A DNA stretch of 64,000 nt, taken from NCBI RefSeq assembly GCF_001613145.1, contig NZ_BDBU01000002.1, positions 62,001 through 126,000 of the forward strand, in the 5' to 3' direction. Positions 43,040 to 51,748 of this stretch are shown piece by piece (position 1 is the stretch's first letter; every line of letters begins with the position of its first letter). The DNA comes from Nocardia jejuensis NBRC 103114. Its GTDB lineage: Bacteria > Actinomycetota > Actinomycetes > Mycobacteriales > Mycobacteriaceae. Below the pieces are notes generated by a model, which saw only the letters and a program-made list of their open reading frames with translations, was not told where the DNA came from and did not search any database. The position numbers and the translations under genes were made by a program.

Positions 43040-43840
43040 TTATCTGAACCCTCCTTGTTTGACGCAGTCGTCGACTGCGGTGCGCAGTGCTTTGAGCTCG
43101 TCGTTATCAACGGTCAAGTTGTATTTTATCTTTATCTGGACGTAGTGATCGAGATAGCCACACCGGAATGCGCCCGGCGGCAGGTAATGCGCGGCGTCCT
43201 GGTCACCCTTCGACCTGTTCGCGGACGGATCCGAGGCGATCAGATTGATCGCGTCGTTGGCGATGTTCTGCCGAGTCGCCTCGTCGAACTTGGAGGCGCC
43301 CGAACGCCACGCCTCGGCGAGCGGAACGATGTGCTCGGCATCCACACCGGCCGGATCGGTGATGAACTTGTACGGCTTGAGTTTGCCGGTCTTGGCGTCC
43401 AGCACGCCGTACTGATCCTGCCAGCCGCCGCCCTTGCCGACCTTCAGATCGCACGTCTTGGGATCGAGGGTCACCGATCCGGTGGAGTCGCGCAGCATCA
43501 TCACATCGCGCGTGGTGCATTTGCTGTACTGCGCGAATTTGGCGTCGAAGCCATGGGATTGGGGGTTGGTGTCCCAGTGCGGGAACTTTTCGCGGCTGTA
43601 GCCGCTCATCGAGAGTTCCTCGGCGACAACGAGTTTGTTCACCGAGGCGGTGACGTCCGAGCCGACGGCCACCGCGCCGGTGGGAGCCGGGTTGCCCGAA
43701 CCGCCCTCGGCGGTGTTCCCGGATTTGGTCTGCCCGCAGGCGACACAGACGACGGCCAGCACCGCGGCCAGTCCCATCGCCGCGGCGGTGGACACCGTGC
43801 GCCGGGCCCCGGGCGGACGTCGGAATGACGACTTTTTCAC
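43040..43840 (-). CDS. Exported HNH-family nuclease (DUF1524-type)
   Basis: A 266-residue lipoprotein (lipobox near VCVACG) whose C-terminal part contains the HNH/DUF1524 block DAEHIVPLAEAWRSGASKFD then NIANDAINLIASDPSANRSK and a final cysteine-bearing segment FRCGYLDHYVQIKIKYNL. The His in the EHIVPLAEAW stretch and the downstream Asn are the expected catalytic residues. Secreted nucleases of this type are common in actinobacteria and may scavenge nucleic acids. GTG start with GGAGTG upstream. Confidence 0.85.
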   Translation of the reverse strand: MKKSSFRRPPGARRTVSTAAAMGLAAVLAVVCVACGQTKSGNTAEGGSGNPAPTGAVAVGSDVTASVNKLVVAEELSMSGYSREKFPHWDTNPQSHGFDAKFAQYSKCTTRDVMMLRDSTGSVTLDPKTCDLKVGKGGGWQDQYGVLDAKTGKLKPYKFITDPAGVDAEHIVPLAEAWRSGASKFDEATRQNIANDAINLIASDPSANRSKGDQDAAHYLPPGAFRCGYLDHYVQIKIKYNLTVDNDELKALRTAVDDCVKQGGFR

Positions 43841-44208
43841 AACAACACTCCACTACTGTCGACAACACCCTTGTCGCTCATGGCGATCAGATCACGAGCG
43901 ACCGAACAATGCTCTCCTAGCGGTGGATTCATGCGGCACCGGCCGGTGGTCGGGCGAGTCTGCGTGGGCGGGGCGGCTCGGTGTGTGTCATATCCTGTTC
44001 ACCGTCGCAATCCGATCCCTGAAACAGCAAGTCAGACGGTCGGTTCGGAGACGGGTCTCACATGTCCCCGCGCGTATGGGGTGACGGCGAACGCGACGCT
44101 ACTTCCATACTGACGCCGGTCAAGATCGAGAACAACGGACTCGCACAGGAATTCGCAGAAGAATCCTCGGCTCGCCCGTCGTGTCGGGCGTGTTGCGAGG
44201 AGACCGGG
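43841..44208. other. Intergenic region
   Basis: About 370 bases upstream of the HNH gene and downstream of the next minus-strand gene. I see no coding region, tRNA-like structure or repeat. The part next to 43850 probably holds the HNH-gene promoter. Confidence 0.5.
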
Positions 44209-44706
44209 TCAGGCTTGATGCCACCAGGCTGTGAAGAACGCCGCGCCGCCAAGGATCAGCGCCAGCGCCAGCGGGACGGGCCACCAGTGTCCGGTCCGGC
44301 CGAGCAGGCGGCGTGCGAGCCGCAGTTGGATCATGCCGAACGCGGCGGTCAGCAGTAGCCACAGCGGGAGCAGGCCGATGCCCAGCGCCGCGTGCACCGC
44401 CCAGGCTCCGGCCAAACCGGGGCCGCCCCAGGAGTGTTCGAGATCGTTGCCCGCGATCAGCGGGTAGAGGGCTCCGCGCACCGCGCCGACGCACGCGAGG
44501 AACATCGCGAACCAGGTGAGCAGCCCGACCGCGCCCGACAACAGCGAATGCGCCACGGTCCGCAGGGGACCGGGCGCATTCAGATCGAACGGGGTACGCA
44601 GCACACGCCGAGTGTTTCTGGCTCGAACTGCACTGGGCGCGAAGGCAATCGGCAACGAGATCACCGCGTAGTACGCGGTGCGCAGAAGGCGTTCGCTGCT
44701 CGTCAC
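44209..44706 (-). CDS. Membrane protein, hypothetical
   Basis: A ~165-residue protein with about four hydrophobic segments (YYAVISLPIAFAPSAVR; LSGAVGLLTWFAMFLACVGA; WAVHAALGIGLLPLWLLLTA; LALALILGGAAFFTAWW). No family name I can defend. I chose the GTG at 44706 (VTSSERLLRTAYY) because the extension to 44766 is polar and unlike a membrane-protein N-terminus. Confidence 0.65.
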   Translation of the reverse strand: MTSSERLLRTAYYAVISLPIAFAPSAVRARNTRRVLRTPFDLNAPGPLRTVAHSLLSGAVGLLTWFAMFLACVGAVRGALYPLIAGNDLEHSWGGPGLAGAWAVHAALGIGLLPLWLLLTAAFGMIQLRLARRLLGRTGHWWPVPLALALILGGAAFFTAWWHQA

Positions 44707-44795
44707 ACGACCCACGGTAGCGCTATCAGGTCGCTTGTCCGGGAAACTCGGCCCACATGTCGCCACCGCGTGTCCGCCGACATCGGCGGGCGTGT

Positions 44796-44840
44796 CGAGG
44801 GAGGTCGCGCCCGCCGTGTCGGCGGGCGCGACCTCCCTCG
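44796..44840. terminator. Perfect 20-bp hairpin terminator
   Basis: Bases 44796-44815 are perfectly complementary to 44821-44840 around GTGTC. It directly follows the stop of the nitronate monooxygenase-like gene (minus strand) and insulates it from the next minus-strand gene. Confidence 0.85.
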
Positions 44841-44847
44841 TTCGAGA

Positions 44848-45969
44848 TCAGGCGTTGTTGAGCTTGTTCAGCCGCTCGCAGGACTCGAGGTACTCGGCGA
44901 TGAGCCGCTGCACCACATCGGTGGAACGCTCGATCTTGTTCATCATGCCGACGACCTGGCCGACCGGGTTGAAGTTCACGTCCACCGCGGCTTCCGGGTA
45001 CCGGTGACCGCGCTTGACGCCGTCGAGGGCGACCATCATCTGCAGCGGCATGCCCAGCGGATCCGGGGTGTCGGCCTGTGCCCACGCCTCGGTCCAGTCG
45101 TTCTTGAGCATGCGGCACGGCTTGCCGGTCCAGGACCGCGAGCGCACGGTGTCGCTGCTGGTGGCGTCGATGTAGGTCTGCATCTGCGCGGGCGGCACAT
45201 TGGCCTCCTCGACCGTGAGCCACAGCGAGCCGGTCCACGCGCCCGCCGCACCCATCGCCAGCGCCGCGGCGACCTGACGGCCGTTGCCGATGCCACCGGC
45301 CGCGAGCGCCGGCATATCGCCGATCGCGTCCACGACCTGCGGCCACAGCACCATCGAGGCCACCTCGCCGCAGTGCCCGCCACCCTCGGTGCCCTGCATG
45401 ACCACGAAGTCCAGGCCCGCGTTCTTGTGGTTGAGCGCGTGCTTGACCGACCCGCAGAGCGCGCCGATCAGGCGGCCCGAGTCCTGGATCTGCTTGATCA
45501 CGTCATCGGGCGGGGTGCCCAGCGCGTTGGCGACCAGCTTGGCCTTGGGGTGCTTCAGAATCACCTCGATCTGCGGGGCGACCGTGGTGGCGGTCCAGCC
45601 CAGCAGCTGGTTGTGCCGCTCCTCGGGCGGCAGATGCGGCACGTTGTGGTCGTTGAGCAGCTTCTCCGCGAAATCGCGGTGTCCCTGCGGAACCAGTTTG
45701 GCCAGTTGGGCTTCCAGCTCCTCGGGGGACAGGCCCTCGACGCCCTTGCCCTCGTACTTCGACGGGATGACCAGGTCTACGCCGTAGACGCCGGTGACAT
45801 GTTCGTCGAGCCAGGACAGCTCGACCTCGAGCTGCTCGGCGGTGAAGCCGACCGCTCCGAGCACTCCCAGTCCGCCCGCGTTGCTCACCGCGGTCGCCAC
45901 GTCGCGGCAATGGGTGAAGGCGAAGATCGGGACATCGATGCCCAGGCGATCACAGATCTCGGTACGCAT
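44848..45969 (-). CDS. Nitronate monooxygenase-like flavoprotein
   Basis: A 373-residue NAD(P)H- or O2-dependent flavin oxidoreductase of the nitronate monooxygenase (2-nitropropane dioxygenase) family: DVPIFAFTHCRDVATAVSNA start, FVVMQGTEGGGHCGE and ALAAGGIGNGRQVAAALAMG phosphate-binding block. Family members also include the steroid-ring reductase IpdC. The promoter contains TAGAACATGTTCTA, matching the KstR operator pattern, which suggests a role in or co-control with sterol/lipid catabolism. AGAGGAG precedes the ATG. Confidence 0.88.
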   Translation of the reverse strand: MRTEICDRLGIDVPIFAFTHCRDVATAVSNAGGLGVLGAVGFTAEQLEVELSWLDEHVTGVYGVDLVIPSKYEGKGVEGLSPEELEAQLAKLVPQGHRDFAEKLLNDHNVPHLPPEERHNQLLGWTATTVAPQIEVILKHPKAKLVANALGTPPDDVIKQIQDSGRLIGALCGSVKHALNHKNAGLDFVVMQGTEGGGHCGEVASMVLWPQVVDAIGDMPALAAGGIGNGRQVAAALAMGAAGAWTGSLWLTVEEANVPPAQMQTYIDATSSDTVRSRSWTGKPCRMLKNDWTEAWAQADTPDPLGMPLQMMVALDGVKRGHRYPEAAVDVNFNPVGQVVGMMNKIERSTDVVQRLIAEYLESCERLNKLNNA

Positions 45970-46022
45970 GTGTGGGTGGCTCCTCTAACTTTCCGGCTCT
46001 GGAACGTCGTTGCCACTCACGT

Positions 46023-46036
46023 TAGAACATGTTCTA
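46023..46036. promoter_or_regulatory. KstR-type palindrome upstream of flavoprotein gene
   Basis: TAGAACATGTTCTA is a perfect 14-bp palindrome 54 bases upstream of the start codon and fits TnnAACnnGTTnnA, the KstR binding pattern described for mycobacterial cholesterol-catabolism genes. Similar AACATGTT cores occur at 29.44 kb and 30.72 kb, but without the outer T and A. Confidence 0.6.
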
Positions 46037-46089
46037 CATTTCGACCAGAGCCGCCAAGCCGATCGGTCGATCAATACTGCCGCCAAGTT

Positions 46090-46494
46090 CTAGTTTCGGT
46101 GCAGGAGGCCGTCGCGCCACAGATCGTCGAACAGCAGTTGATCCACCGGCGGGACCTGGTCGCGGTCGGCGTAGGTGAACCAGGCGAGTTCCTCGATCTC
46201 GCTGCTCACCGCGATCTCACCGAGGTGCTCGGCGGTGTAGCAGGCCATCCGGACCAGGGCTCCGGGAATGGCGGCCTCGTAGGTGCCCACGTGTGCGGCG
46301 GTCCGGTCCAGCACCTCGACGGTCAGCTCTTCGCGGATCTCCCGGACGAGCGTCTGCAGATCGCTCTCGCCCTCCTCGCGCTTGCCTCCGGGGATGTAGA
46401 AGATTCCCTTCCCCCGGGGTCGCGCGCAAAGGATCTCGCCGTTCACGATGTGCACCCATGCCACCGTGTCGATCAACCGCTGCTCCGTCCGCAT
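46090..46494 (-). CDS. NUDIX hydrolase (MutT-like)
   Basis: A 134-residue NUDIX protein with the box [22 protein letters not shown] at about residues 36-58 and [20 protein letters not shown] before it. Substrate unknown; likely a nucleotide-pool or cofactor hydrolase. It is transcribed alone between two larger minus-strand genes. Confidence 0.88.
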   Translation of the reverse strand: MRTEQRLIDTVAWVHIVNGEILCARPRGKGIFYIPGGKREEGESDLQTLVREIREELTVEVLDRTAAHVGTYEAAIPGALVRMACYTAEHLGEIAVSSEIEELAWFTYADRDQVPPVDQLLFDDLWRDGLLHRN

Positions 46495-46645
46495 CCCCGC
46501 ACCTTATCGACACCCACGCGCGCGACGGGGCCGGGCGGCTCGCACCGGCGTCGAGCGCGGGATTCGGCGTCCCGCTCGCGCCGAACGCCCGGCGGGACCC
46601 GTCGAACACGTTGTGGCCGAAGCTGTTCCGGGGTGTGGCCGGTGC

Positions 46646-47248
46646 TCAGGCCGGGCGCGGAATGGCCTGATCGACAAGGAGGTTGATCGCCCGGTGGACT
46701 CGCGGGGCGTCGCCGGTGATCCACCAGTCCTGAATCAGGCCGCGCATACCGGAGATCAGCAGGGTGGCGGCGGCTTCGGGATCGGGATGGGTGGGGTCGA
46801 TCCGGCCGATCGCCTCGGACATGGCGGTGACCAGGACCTGGATCGCGTCGACGGCGTAGGGCTTGAAGGGGCTGCCGGGGACCGTGGCCGCGCCCAGCAC
46901 CTGGAGCAGCACGCGCAGGCTGATGTCGTCCGGTCCGGTGGTGTTGAGCGTGAACGAGTGCGTCAGCCGGTCGCGCAGCAGGCCGATGTCGTGGACGTCG
47001 AGGAAGAGGGCGGCGATGTCGGGGCGCTGGGTTTCCAAGGCGGACACCAGCATCTGCTCCCTGGTGCCGAAGTAGTGGATGAGCATGCGGGAGCTGGTGC
47101 CGAGGTGCTCGGCCAGCGGGCGCAGGGAGAGCTCGGCCAGGCCGTGGTCGGCGATGAAGGTGATGACGCCCGCCAGCAGGTCGGCGCGGCGGGCATGGTC
47201 GAGTGGGCGCGGCACGAGTTGACTGTAGCGGGTGCTACAGGTATTCAT
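46646..47248 (-). CDS. TetR-family regulator
   Basis: A 200-residue TetR protein: [20 protein letters not shown] and [20 protein letters not shown] form the HTH. It is divergent from the ketosynthase gene with start codons only 6 bases apart, and two similar palindromes (47223-47276) overlap both starts. That geometry predicts simultaneous repression of itself and the ketosynthase. Confidence 0.88.
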   Translation of the reverse strand: MNTCSTRYSQLVPRPLDHARRADLLAGVITFIADHGLAELSLRPLAEHLGTSSRMLIHYFGTREQMLVSALETQRPDIAALFLDVHDIGLLRDRLTHSFTLNTTGPDDISLRVLLQVLGAATVPGSPFKPYAVDAIQVLVTAMSEAIGRIDPTHPDPEAAATLLISGMRGLIQDWWITGDAPRVHRAINLLVDQAIPRPA

Positions 47249-47276
47249 GTCGGCATGAGTGTAGCGAGTGGTACAG
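47223..47276. promoter_or_regulatory. Paired operators overlapping two divergent starts
   Basis: CTGTAGCGGGTGCTACAG (47223-47240) and GTGTAGCGAGTGGTACAG (47259-47276) are related imperfect palindromes, 36 bases centre to centre. One lies inside the TetR coding start, the other inside the ketosynthase coding start. Confidence 0.65.
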
Positions 47277-48499
47277 AAACTCGGCGCGGTGTGGTGGTCA
47301 CCGCGATGGCGGCGACCACCTGCCTCGGGGCCGATCTGGAGAGCACCTGGACTCGGTTGCTGGCGGGGGACAGCGGAATCGGTCCGCTGACAGACGAATT
47401 CGTGGCGACCAACGACCTGCCGGTGCGGATCGGCGGGCGCCTGACCGAGCAGCCCGGGGCGCGATTGACCCGGATCGAGCAGCGGCGAATGTCGTTCGTG
47501 CAGCAGATGGCGCTGGTGCTGGCCCGGCAGGTGTGGCAGGAGGCGGGCGCGCCGGAGCTCGACCCCGAGCGGCTGGCGGTGGCCGTCGGGACCGGCCTCG
47601 GGGGAGGGGAGGCGCTCGTGCACGCGGTGGATGCGATGCGGGCGGGCGGGTATCGGAAGGTGCCGCCCATGACCGTGCCGATGGTCATGCCGAACGGATC
47701 GGCCGCGACCGTGGGCCTGGAACTCGGGGCCAAAGGCGGAGTGTACGCGCCGGTCTCGGCGTGCGCGTCCGGATCGGAGGCGATCGCGCACGGCTGGCGG
47801 CTGATCGCCACCGGGGAAGCGGACGTGGTCGTCGCGGGCGGCGTCGAGGGACATATCGACGCGGTGCCGATCGCCAGCTTCGCCATGATGCGGGCCATGA
47901 GCACCCGCAATGACGAACCCGAGCGCGCCTCACGGCCTTTCGACCGCGATCGGGACGGATTCGTCTTCGGCGAAGCAGGCGCGCTGCTGGTCCTGGAATC
48001 GCACGAGCATGCCGCGGCGCGCGGCGCGCGAATCCTCGGCCGAGTCCTGGGCGCGGGCATCACCTCGGACGGCTACCACATCACCGGCACCGCGCCCGAC
48101 GGTGGCGGCGCGGCCCGGGCCATGCGCAAAGCCGTTGCCGCGGCCGGGCTTTCGGCCGAGGACATCGCCCATGTGAACGCGCACGCCACCGGAACGCCCG
48201 TGGGTGACGCCTCCGAGGCGAACGCCATCATGGCGGTGAGCCCGAATGCCTCTGTCTACGCACCGAAGTCGGCGCTGGGGCATTCCATCGGCGCGGTCGG
48301 CGCGCTGGAGGCCATTCTCACCCTGCGCACCTTGGCGGAGCAGATCGTCCCGCCCACATTGAATTTCGAGAATCCGGATATCGGCACCGCGCTGGACGTC
48401 GTGGCCGAGAAACCGCGGCATCAGCGCATCGATTACGCGCTGAGCAACTCGTTCGGCTTCGGCGGCCACAATGTCACGGTGGCGCTGGGGCGCGCCTGA
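47255..48499 (+). CDS. Beta-ketoacyl-ACP synthase (KasA/KasB/FabF-type)
   Basis: A 414-residue thiolase-fold ketosynthase extending acyl-ACP chains by two carbons. The catalytic cysteine is in [10 protein letters not shown], the histidines in [11 protein letters not shown] and [13 protein letters not shown]. In mycolate-producing bacteria such enzymes extend meromycolate or storage lipids. Regulated with the divergent TetR gene; the ATG at 47255 lies in the shared operator region. Confidence 0.92.
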   Translation: MSVASGTETRRGVVVTAMAATTCLGADLESTWTRLLAGDSGIGPLTDEFVATNDLPVRIGGRLTEQPGARLTRIEQRRMSFVQQMALVLARQVWQEAGAPELDPERLAVAVGTGLGGGEALVHAVDAMRAGGYRKVPPMTVPMVMPNGSAATVGLELGAKGGVYAPVSACASGSEAIAHGWRLIATGEADVVVAGGVEGHIDAVPIASFAMMRAMSTRNDEPERASRPFDRDRDGFVFGEAGALLVLESHEHAAARGARILGRVLGAGITSDGYHITGTAPDGGGAARAMRKAVAAAGLSAEDIAHVNAHATGTPVGDASEANAIMAVSPNASVYAPKSALGHSIGAVGALEAILTLRTLAEQIVPPTLNFENPDIGTALDVVAEKPRHQRIDYALSNSFGFGGHNVTVALGRA

Positions 48500-48512
48500 G
48501 GAATACTTCGGC

Positions 48513-48926
48513 TCAGGGCAGGGTGTCGGTCTGTACGCGCGGATCGAGTTTCTTGAGTGTGTCGGGACGATCGGTGAGGCAGGGCCAGTCCCGGCTCACC
48601 GCCTCCATGGTCGCGTGTCCCGCGGGAATGAGGGCGTCGGCGTCGGGGCGATCGCACAGCGCCGCACCGAGTTGATCGCTCGCCGGACGATCCAGCGGCT
48701 GAATCACCGTATTGGGCAGATCCAGCAGCACCGAGAGAATGTCGTGGCGGCCCGGCGGAATCAACGCGCGGGCGGCCGCGAGGGCCGTGGCCGGAATGAT
48801 GATGGTGTGGCCCGCGTCGGCGGTCGCCCACACCACCGACTGGACGTAGGCGACGCGATGGGCCCAGGCCGTGAGTGCGGCCGTGTCGAAGACGACGCCG
48901 CCCAGCGTCGTGCCCGGGGAGCTCAT
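48513..48926 (-). CDS. vapC: PIN-domain toxin (VapC-like)
   Basis: A 137-residue PIN-domain protein: VVFDTAALTAWAH provides the first acidic residue, with further acidic positions in CDRPDADALIPAG. It overlaps the stop of the RHH antitoxin gene by 4 bases, the standard layout for VapBC pairs. By family it is an RNase toxin; the target is unknown. The gene symbol rests on this context rather than on strong sequence identity. Confidence 0.75.
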   Translation of the reverse strand: MSSPGTTLGGVVFDTAALTAWAHRVAYVQSVVWATADAGHTIIIPATALAAARALIPPGRHDILSVLLDLPNTVIQPLDRPASDQLGAALCDRPDADALIPAGHATMEAVSRDWPCLTDRPDTLKKLDPRVQTDTLP

Positions 48927-49204
48927 GCCGCGCCGGCGTGATCGCCGGTGGCATCCTCCTCCGATAACGGGGGCAGACCCTGCACGGCCCGGGCGCGATT
49001 GATGAGGTCCAGCGGCGGCCTGCCGCCGAAGATCTGCTCGATGCGCGACAGCGATTCGGCGCGGTCGACCCTGGCCTTGACGGATTCGGCGACGAACGCC
49101 GAGATCGATTCGATGCGGCCGCTGCTGCGCCAGTCGTCGAGCGTGGCGGCTATCTCTTCCGGCATCGTCACGGTGATCTTTCGGGTGCGACGCTCTCTCG
49201 CCAT
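48923..49204 (-). CDS. vapB: Ribbon-helix-helix antitoxin (VapB-like)
   Basis: A 93-residue protein with a basic N-terminal RHH domain (RKITVTMPEEIAATLDDWRS; SISAFVAESVKARVD) and an acidic C-terminal tail that would bind the toxin. Chosen ATG at 49204. It overlaps the PIN toxin gene by 4 bases (ATGA); the pair is probably autoregulated by antitoxin binding to its promoter. Confidence 0.75.
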   Translation of the reverse strand: MARERRTRKITVTMPEEIAATLDDWRSSGRIESISAFVAESVKARVDRAESLSRIEQIFGGRPPLDLINRARAVQGLPPLSEEDATGDHAGAA

Positions 49205-49335
49205 ACCGGAAGGATAGAGGAGTATGCCCACCCTGCCCACTTCCGCCGCTCCGGGCGTGTGCGAATTCGGATTGCGCTGATCCGAAACCTGCCGGTCACG
49301 CGGCGATCCGAGTTCGATACGGTTGGCTTGTGCCC

Positions 49336-49378
49336 GTGTCCGGCGGGTGCGAGCCCCACTTCCCGGTAAAGAGGACAC
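49336..49378 (+). promoter_or_regulatory. Foldable leader sequestering the mtnAB ribosome site
   Basis: GTGTCC (49336-49341) pairs perfectly with GGACAC (49373-49378), closing a 43-base structure that ends 6 bases before the ATG of the mtnA-mtnB fusion. Inside, GGG-TGCGAG-CCC (49345-49356) can form a small hairpin and a CCCGG (49362-49366) may pair with CCGG upstream. The only good ribosome site (GAGG, 49371-49374) is in the 3' half of the closing helix. I cannot match it to a known riboswitch. See findings. Confidence 0.45.
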
Positions 49379-49384
49379 AGCTAG

Positions 49385-51139
49385 ATGGATGAGAGTTCGA
49401 TCGCGTGGATCGACGGTGCCCTGGTCACCATCGATCAGCGTGCCCTGCCGCACGAGCTGCGGGAGCTGCGGATCACGACGGTCGACGAGCTCATCGATGC
49501 GATCACGACGCTCGCGATTCGCGGCGCTCCGGCGATCGGTGTGTCGGGCGCGTTCGGTGTGGTGATCGCCGCGCTCGCGCACTCCGCGGACGGCGTGGTC
49601 GACACCGCGACGATCGAGCGGGAGGCCCGGCGCATCGCCGACGCCCGCCCGACCGCGGTGAACCTGGCCTGGGGTGTGCGGCGCGCGCTGGCCAAGTTGC
49701 CGCTGGGCGTGCAGGCGGTGCTCGACGAGGCGCTGGAACTGCTGGCGGAGGACGGGCGTGTGAACCTGGCCGCGGCCACCGCCGCCGCGGATCTGCTGCA
49801 GCGCCTGTGCGGGGATCGCCCGCTGCGGGTGCTCACCCACTGCAATACTGGACGCCTCGCGACCACCGCGTGGGGCACCGCGATCGGCGCGTTGCGCGTG
49901 CTGCACCAGCGCGGCGCGGTCGCCGAGGTGATCGTGGACGAGACCCGCCCGCTGCTGCAGGGCGCGCGCCTGACCGCGTGGGAAATGGCCGAGGCCGGGA
50001 TCCCGCATCGGCTCACCATCGATTCCGCCGCCGCATGGGCCATGGCCACCGAAGAGGTGGACGCGGTCATCGTCGGCGCGGACCGGATCACCGCGGACGG
50101 CGCCGTCGCGAACAAGATCGGCACCTACATGCTCGCGATCGCCGCGCGGCACCACGGGATTCCGTTCATCGTGGTCGCCCCCGAATCCACGCGGGACATC
50201 TCCACCGCGCGCGGTGCGGACATCGTGGTGGAACAGCGCGCCTCCGCTGAGGTCACCGGATTCGGCGGCGTGACAACGGCTCCCGAGGGCACCGCGACCT
50301 TCAACCCGGCATTCGATGTGACTCCGGCCGAACTGGTGACGGCCGTGGTCACCGAATTCGGCGTGCTGGAGGATCCCGCCCTCGCCCGAACCTCCACGGG
50401 CTCGGGGGAGTTCGGCGGTGTCGGCAATTCCGGCACGCTCGGCGACAGTGCAGCGAGTGCACGGTTCGGGGATCCGACGGCTGTCGCGGCGGTGTCGATC
50501 GTCCCGCCCGCCACCGTCGTGGTGCGGGCCGGGCAGGAGATCGCGGGTATCGCGCGCGGGTTGTACGCCAACGGCTGGATGCCCGGGACCGCGGGCAATA
50601 TCTCCGTGCGCGCGGGGGATGCGGCGGTGATCACCGCGAGTGGCCTGTCCAAGGGCGAACTCGCCGCCACCGATACGGTGACCGTCGCGGTCGCCGATTC
50701 CGCGCCGCTGAGCGCCGAGGGGCGAAAGCCGTCCGCCGAGACCACGATTCACACCGCGATCTACCGCGCGCGTGATGCGGTGGCCGTCGTGCACGTGCAT
50801 CCGCCGCACGCGACCGCCCTCTCGATCGGCGCGGGCGACACGCGGGTGCGGTTCTCGGGCTACGAGCTGATCAAGGGCCTGGGCGGACGACGCCCGGACG
50901 CCATCGACATTCCGGTGTTCGCGAACCACGCCGAGGTCCCGCGAATCGGTGTGGACATCGAGAAATATCTGATCGAGCATCCCGACGCGCCGCCGGTGCT
51001 GTTCATCGCGGGGCACGGGATCACCACGTGGGGTGCGAGTCTGGCGCAGGCGCGCGATCGCGCGGAATGCCTCGAGGCCATGTGTGAACTGACGACATTG
51101 ACCGGCCATCGGGAGGTCCCGGTGCGCGACCATGGATGA
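49385..51139 (+). CDS. MtnA-MtnB fusion (methionine salvage)
   Basis: A 584-residue bifunctional enzyme. Residues 1 to ~345 are methylthioribose-1-phosphate isomerase (MtnA), with catalytic Cys153 in THCNTG and Asp233 in GADRI and the NPAFDVTPAELV end block. A Gly/Ser-rich linker follows (about 345-375). Residues ~375-584 are methylthioribulose-1-phosphate dehydratase (MtnB), an aldolase class II fold with zinc ligands His470 and His472 in HVHPPHA and His544 in GHGITTWG. The fusion catalyses two consecutive steps converting MTR-1-phosphate to diketo-MTP-1-phosphate. It heads an operon with mtnD and mtnC. Confidence 0.93.
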   Translation: MDESSIAWIDGALVTIDQRALPHELRELRITTVDELIDAITTLAIRGAPAIGVSGAFGVVIAALAHSADGVVDTATIEREARRIADARPTAVNLAWGVRRALAKLPLGVQAVLDEALELLAEDGRVNLAAATAAADLLQRLCGDRPLRVLTHCNTGRLATTAWGTAIGALRVLHQRGAVAEVIVDETRPLLQGARLTAWEMAEAGIPHRLTIDSAAAWAMATEEVDAVIVGADRITADGAVANKIGTYMLAIAARHHGIPFIVVAPESTRDISTARGADIVVEQRASAEVTGFGGVTTAPEGTATFNPAFDVTPAELVTAVVTEFGVLEDPALARTSTGSGEFGGVGNSGTLGDSAASARFGDPTAVAAVSIVPPATVVVRAGQEIAGIARGLYANGWMPGTAGNISVRAGDAAVITASGLSKGELAATDTVTVAVADSAPLSAEGRKPSAETTIHTAIYRARDAVAVVHVHPPHATALSIGAGDTRVRFSGYELIKGLGGRRPDAIDIPVFANHAEVPRIGVDIEKYLIEHPDAPPVLFIAGHGITTWGASLAQARDRAECLEAMCELTTLTGHREVPVRDHG

Positions 51140-51172
51140 AACGAACGCAGCGTTCCGAGGAGGGACCGAACG

Positions 51173-51748
51173 ATGACTCTGCTACAGATCATGTCCGACA
51201 AGCACTCCGGTGATGTCACCCTTCGCACCACCGACGACGCGGTCATCGCCGCCGAACTCGGCAAGCGCGGCATCATGTTCGAGCGCTGGCCGCTGCCGGC
51301 CGAGCTGAGCGGCGCGACCTCCGCCGAGGATCTGCTGGCGGAGTACGCCGACCGCATCGCCGCGCTCGATACCGACGGCCGCTTCAAGTTCATCGACGTG
51401 GCCCGCATCCATCCGGACGAGTCGGATCCGGAGTGGCCCGCCAAGGCCGTCGCGGCGCGCACCAAGTTCCTGGACGAGCACCGGCACGCCGAGGACGAGG
51501 TCCGTTTCTTCGCCGCCGGTCAGGGCTGCTTCTATCTGCATCTGGGTGACGAGGTGCTCGCGACCGTCTGCACCGCGGGCGATCTGGTGTCGGTCCCGGC
51601 CGGCACGCTGCACTGGTTCGACATGGGCACGCAGCCCGAGTTCGTCGCGGTGCGGTTCTTCGAGGAGCAGGACGGCTGGATCGGTGACTTCACCGGTGAC
51701 AAGATCTCCGCCGGTTTCCCGACCCTGGACGAATTGCTCGCCGCATGA
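51173..51748 (+). CDS. mtnD: Acireductone dioxygenase
   Basis: A 191-residue cupin that oxidises acireductone to 4-methylthio-2-oxobutanoate, the methionine precursor, plus formate (Fe form). The metal ligands are in EHRHAEDEVRFFAAGQGCF and PAGTLHWFDMG, as in the ARD family. It overlaps the next gene by 4 bases (ATGA) and follows the fused mtnA-mtnB gene by 33 bases. Confidence 0.95.
   Translation: MTLLQIMSDKHSGDVTLRTTDDAVIAAELGKRGIMFERWPLPAELSGATSAEDLLAEYADRIAALDTDGRFKFIDVARIHPDESDPEWPAKAVAARTKFLDEHRHAEDEVRFFAAGQGCFYLHLGDEVLATVCTAGDLVSVPAGTLHWFDMGTQPEFVAVRFFEEQDGWIGDFTGDKISAGFPTLDELLAA

Noticed and set aside
48923..51133. Very long minus-strand frame ending in the VapB-like antitoxin
   Set aside because: Only the last ~93 codons (from ATG 49204) look real; the rest is antisense of the mtnA-mtnB fusion.
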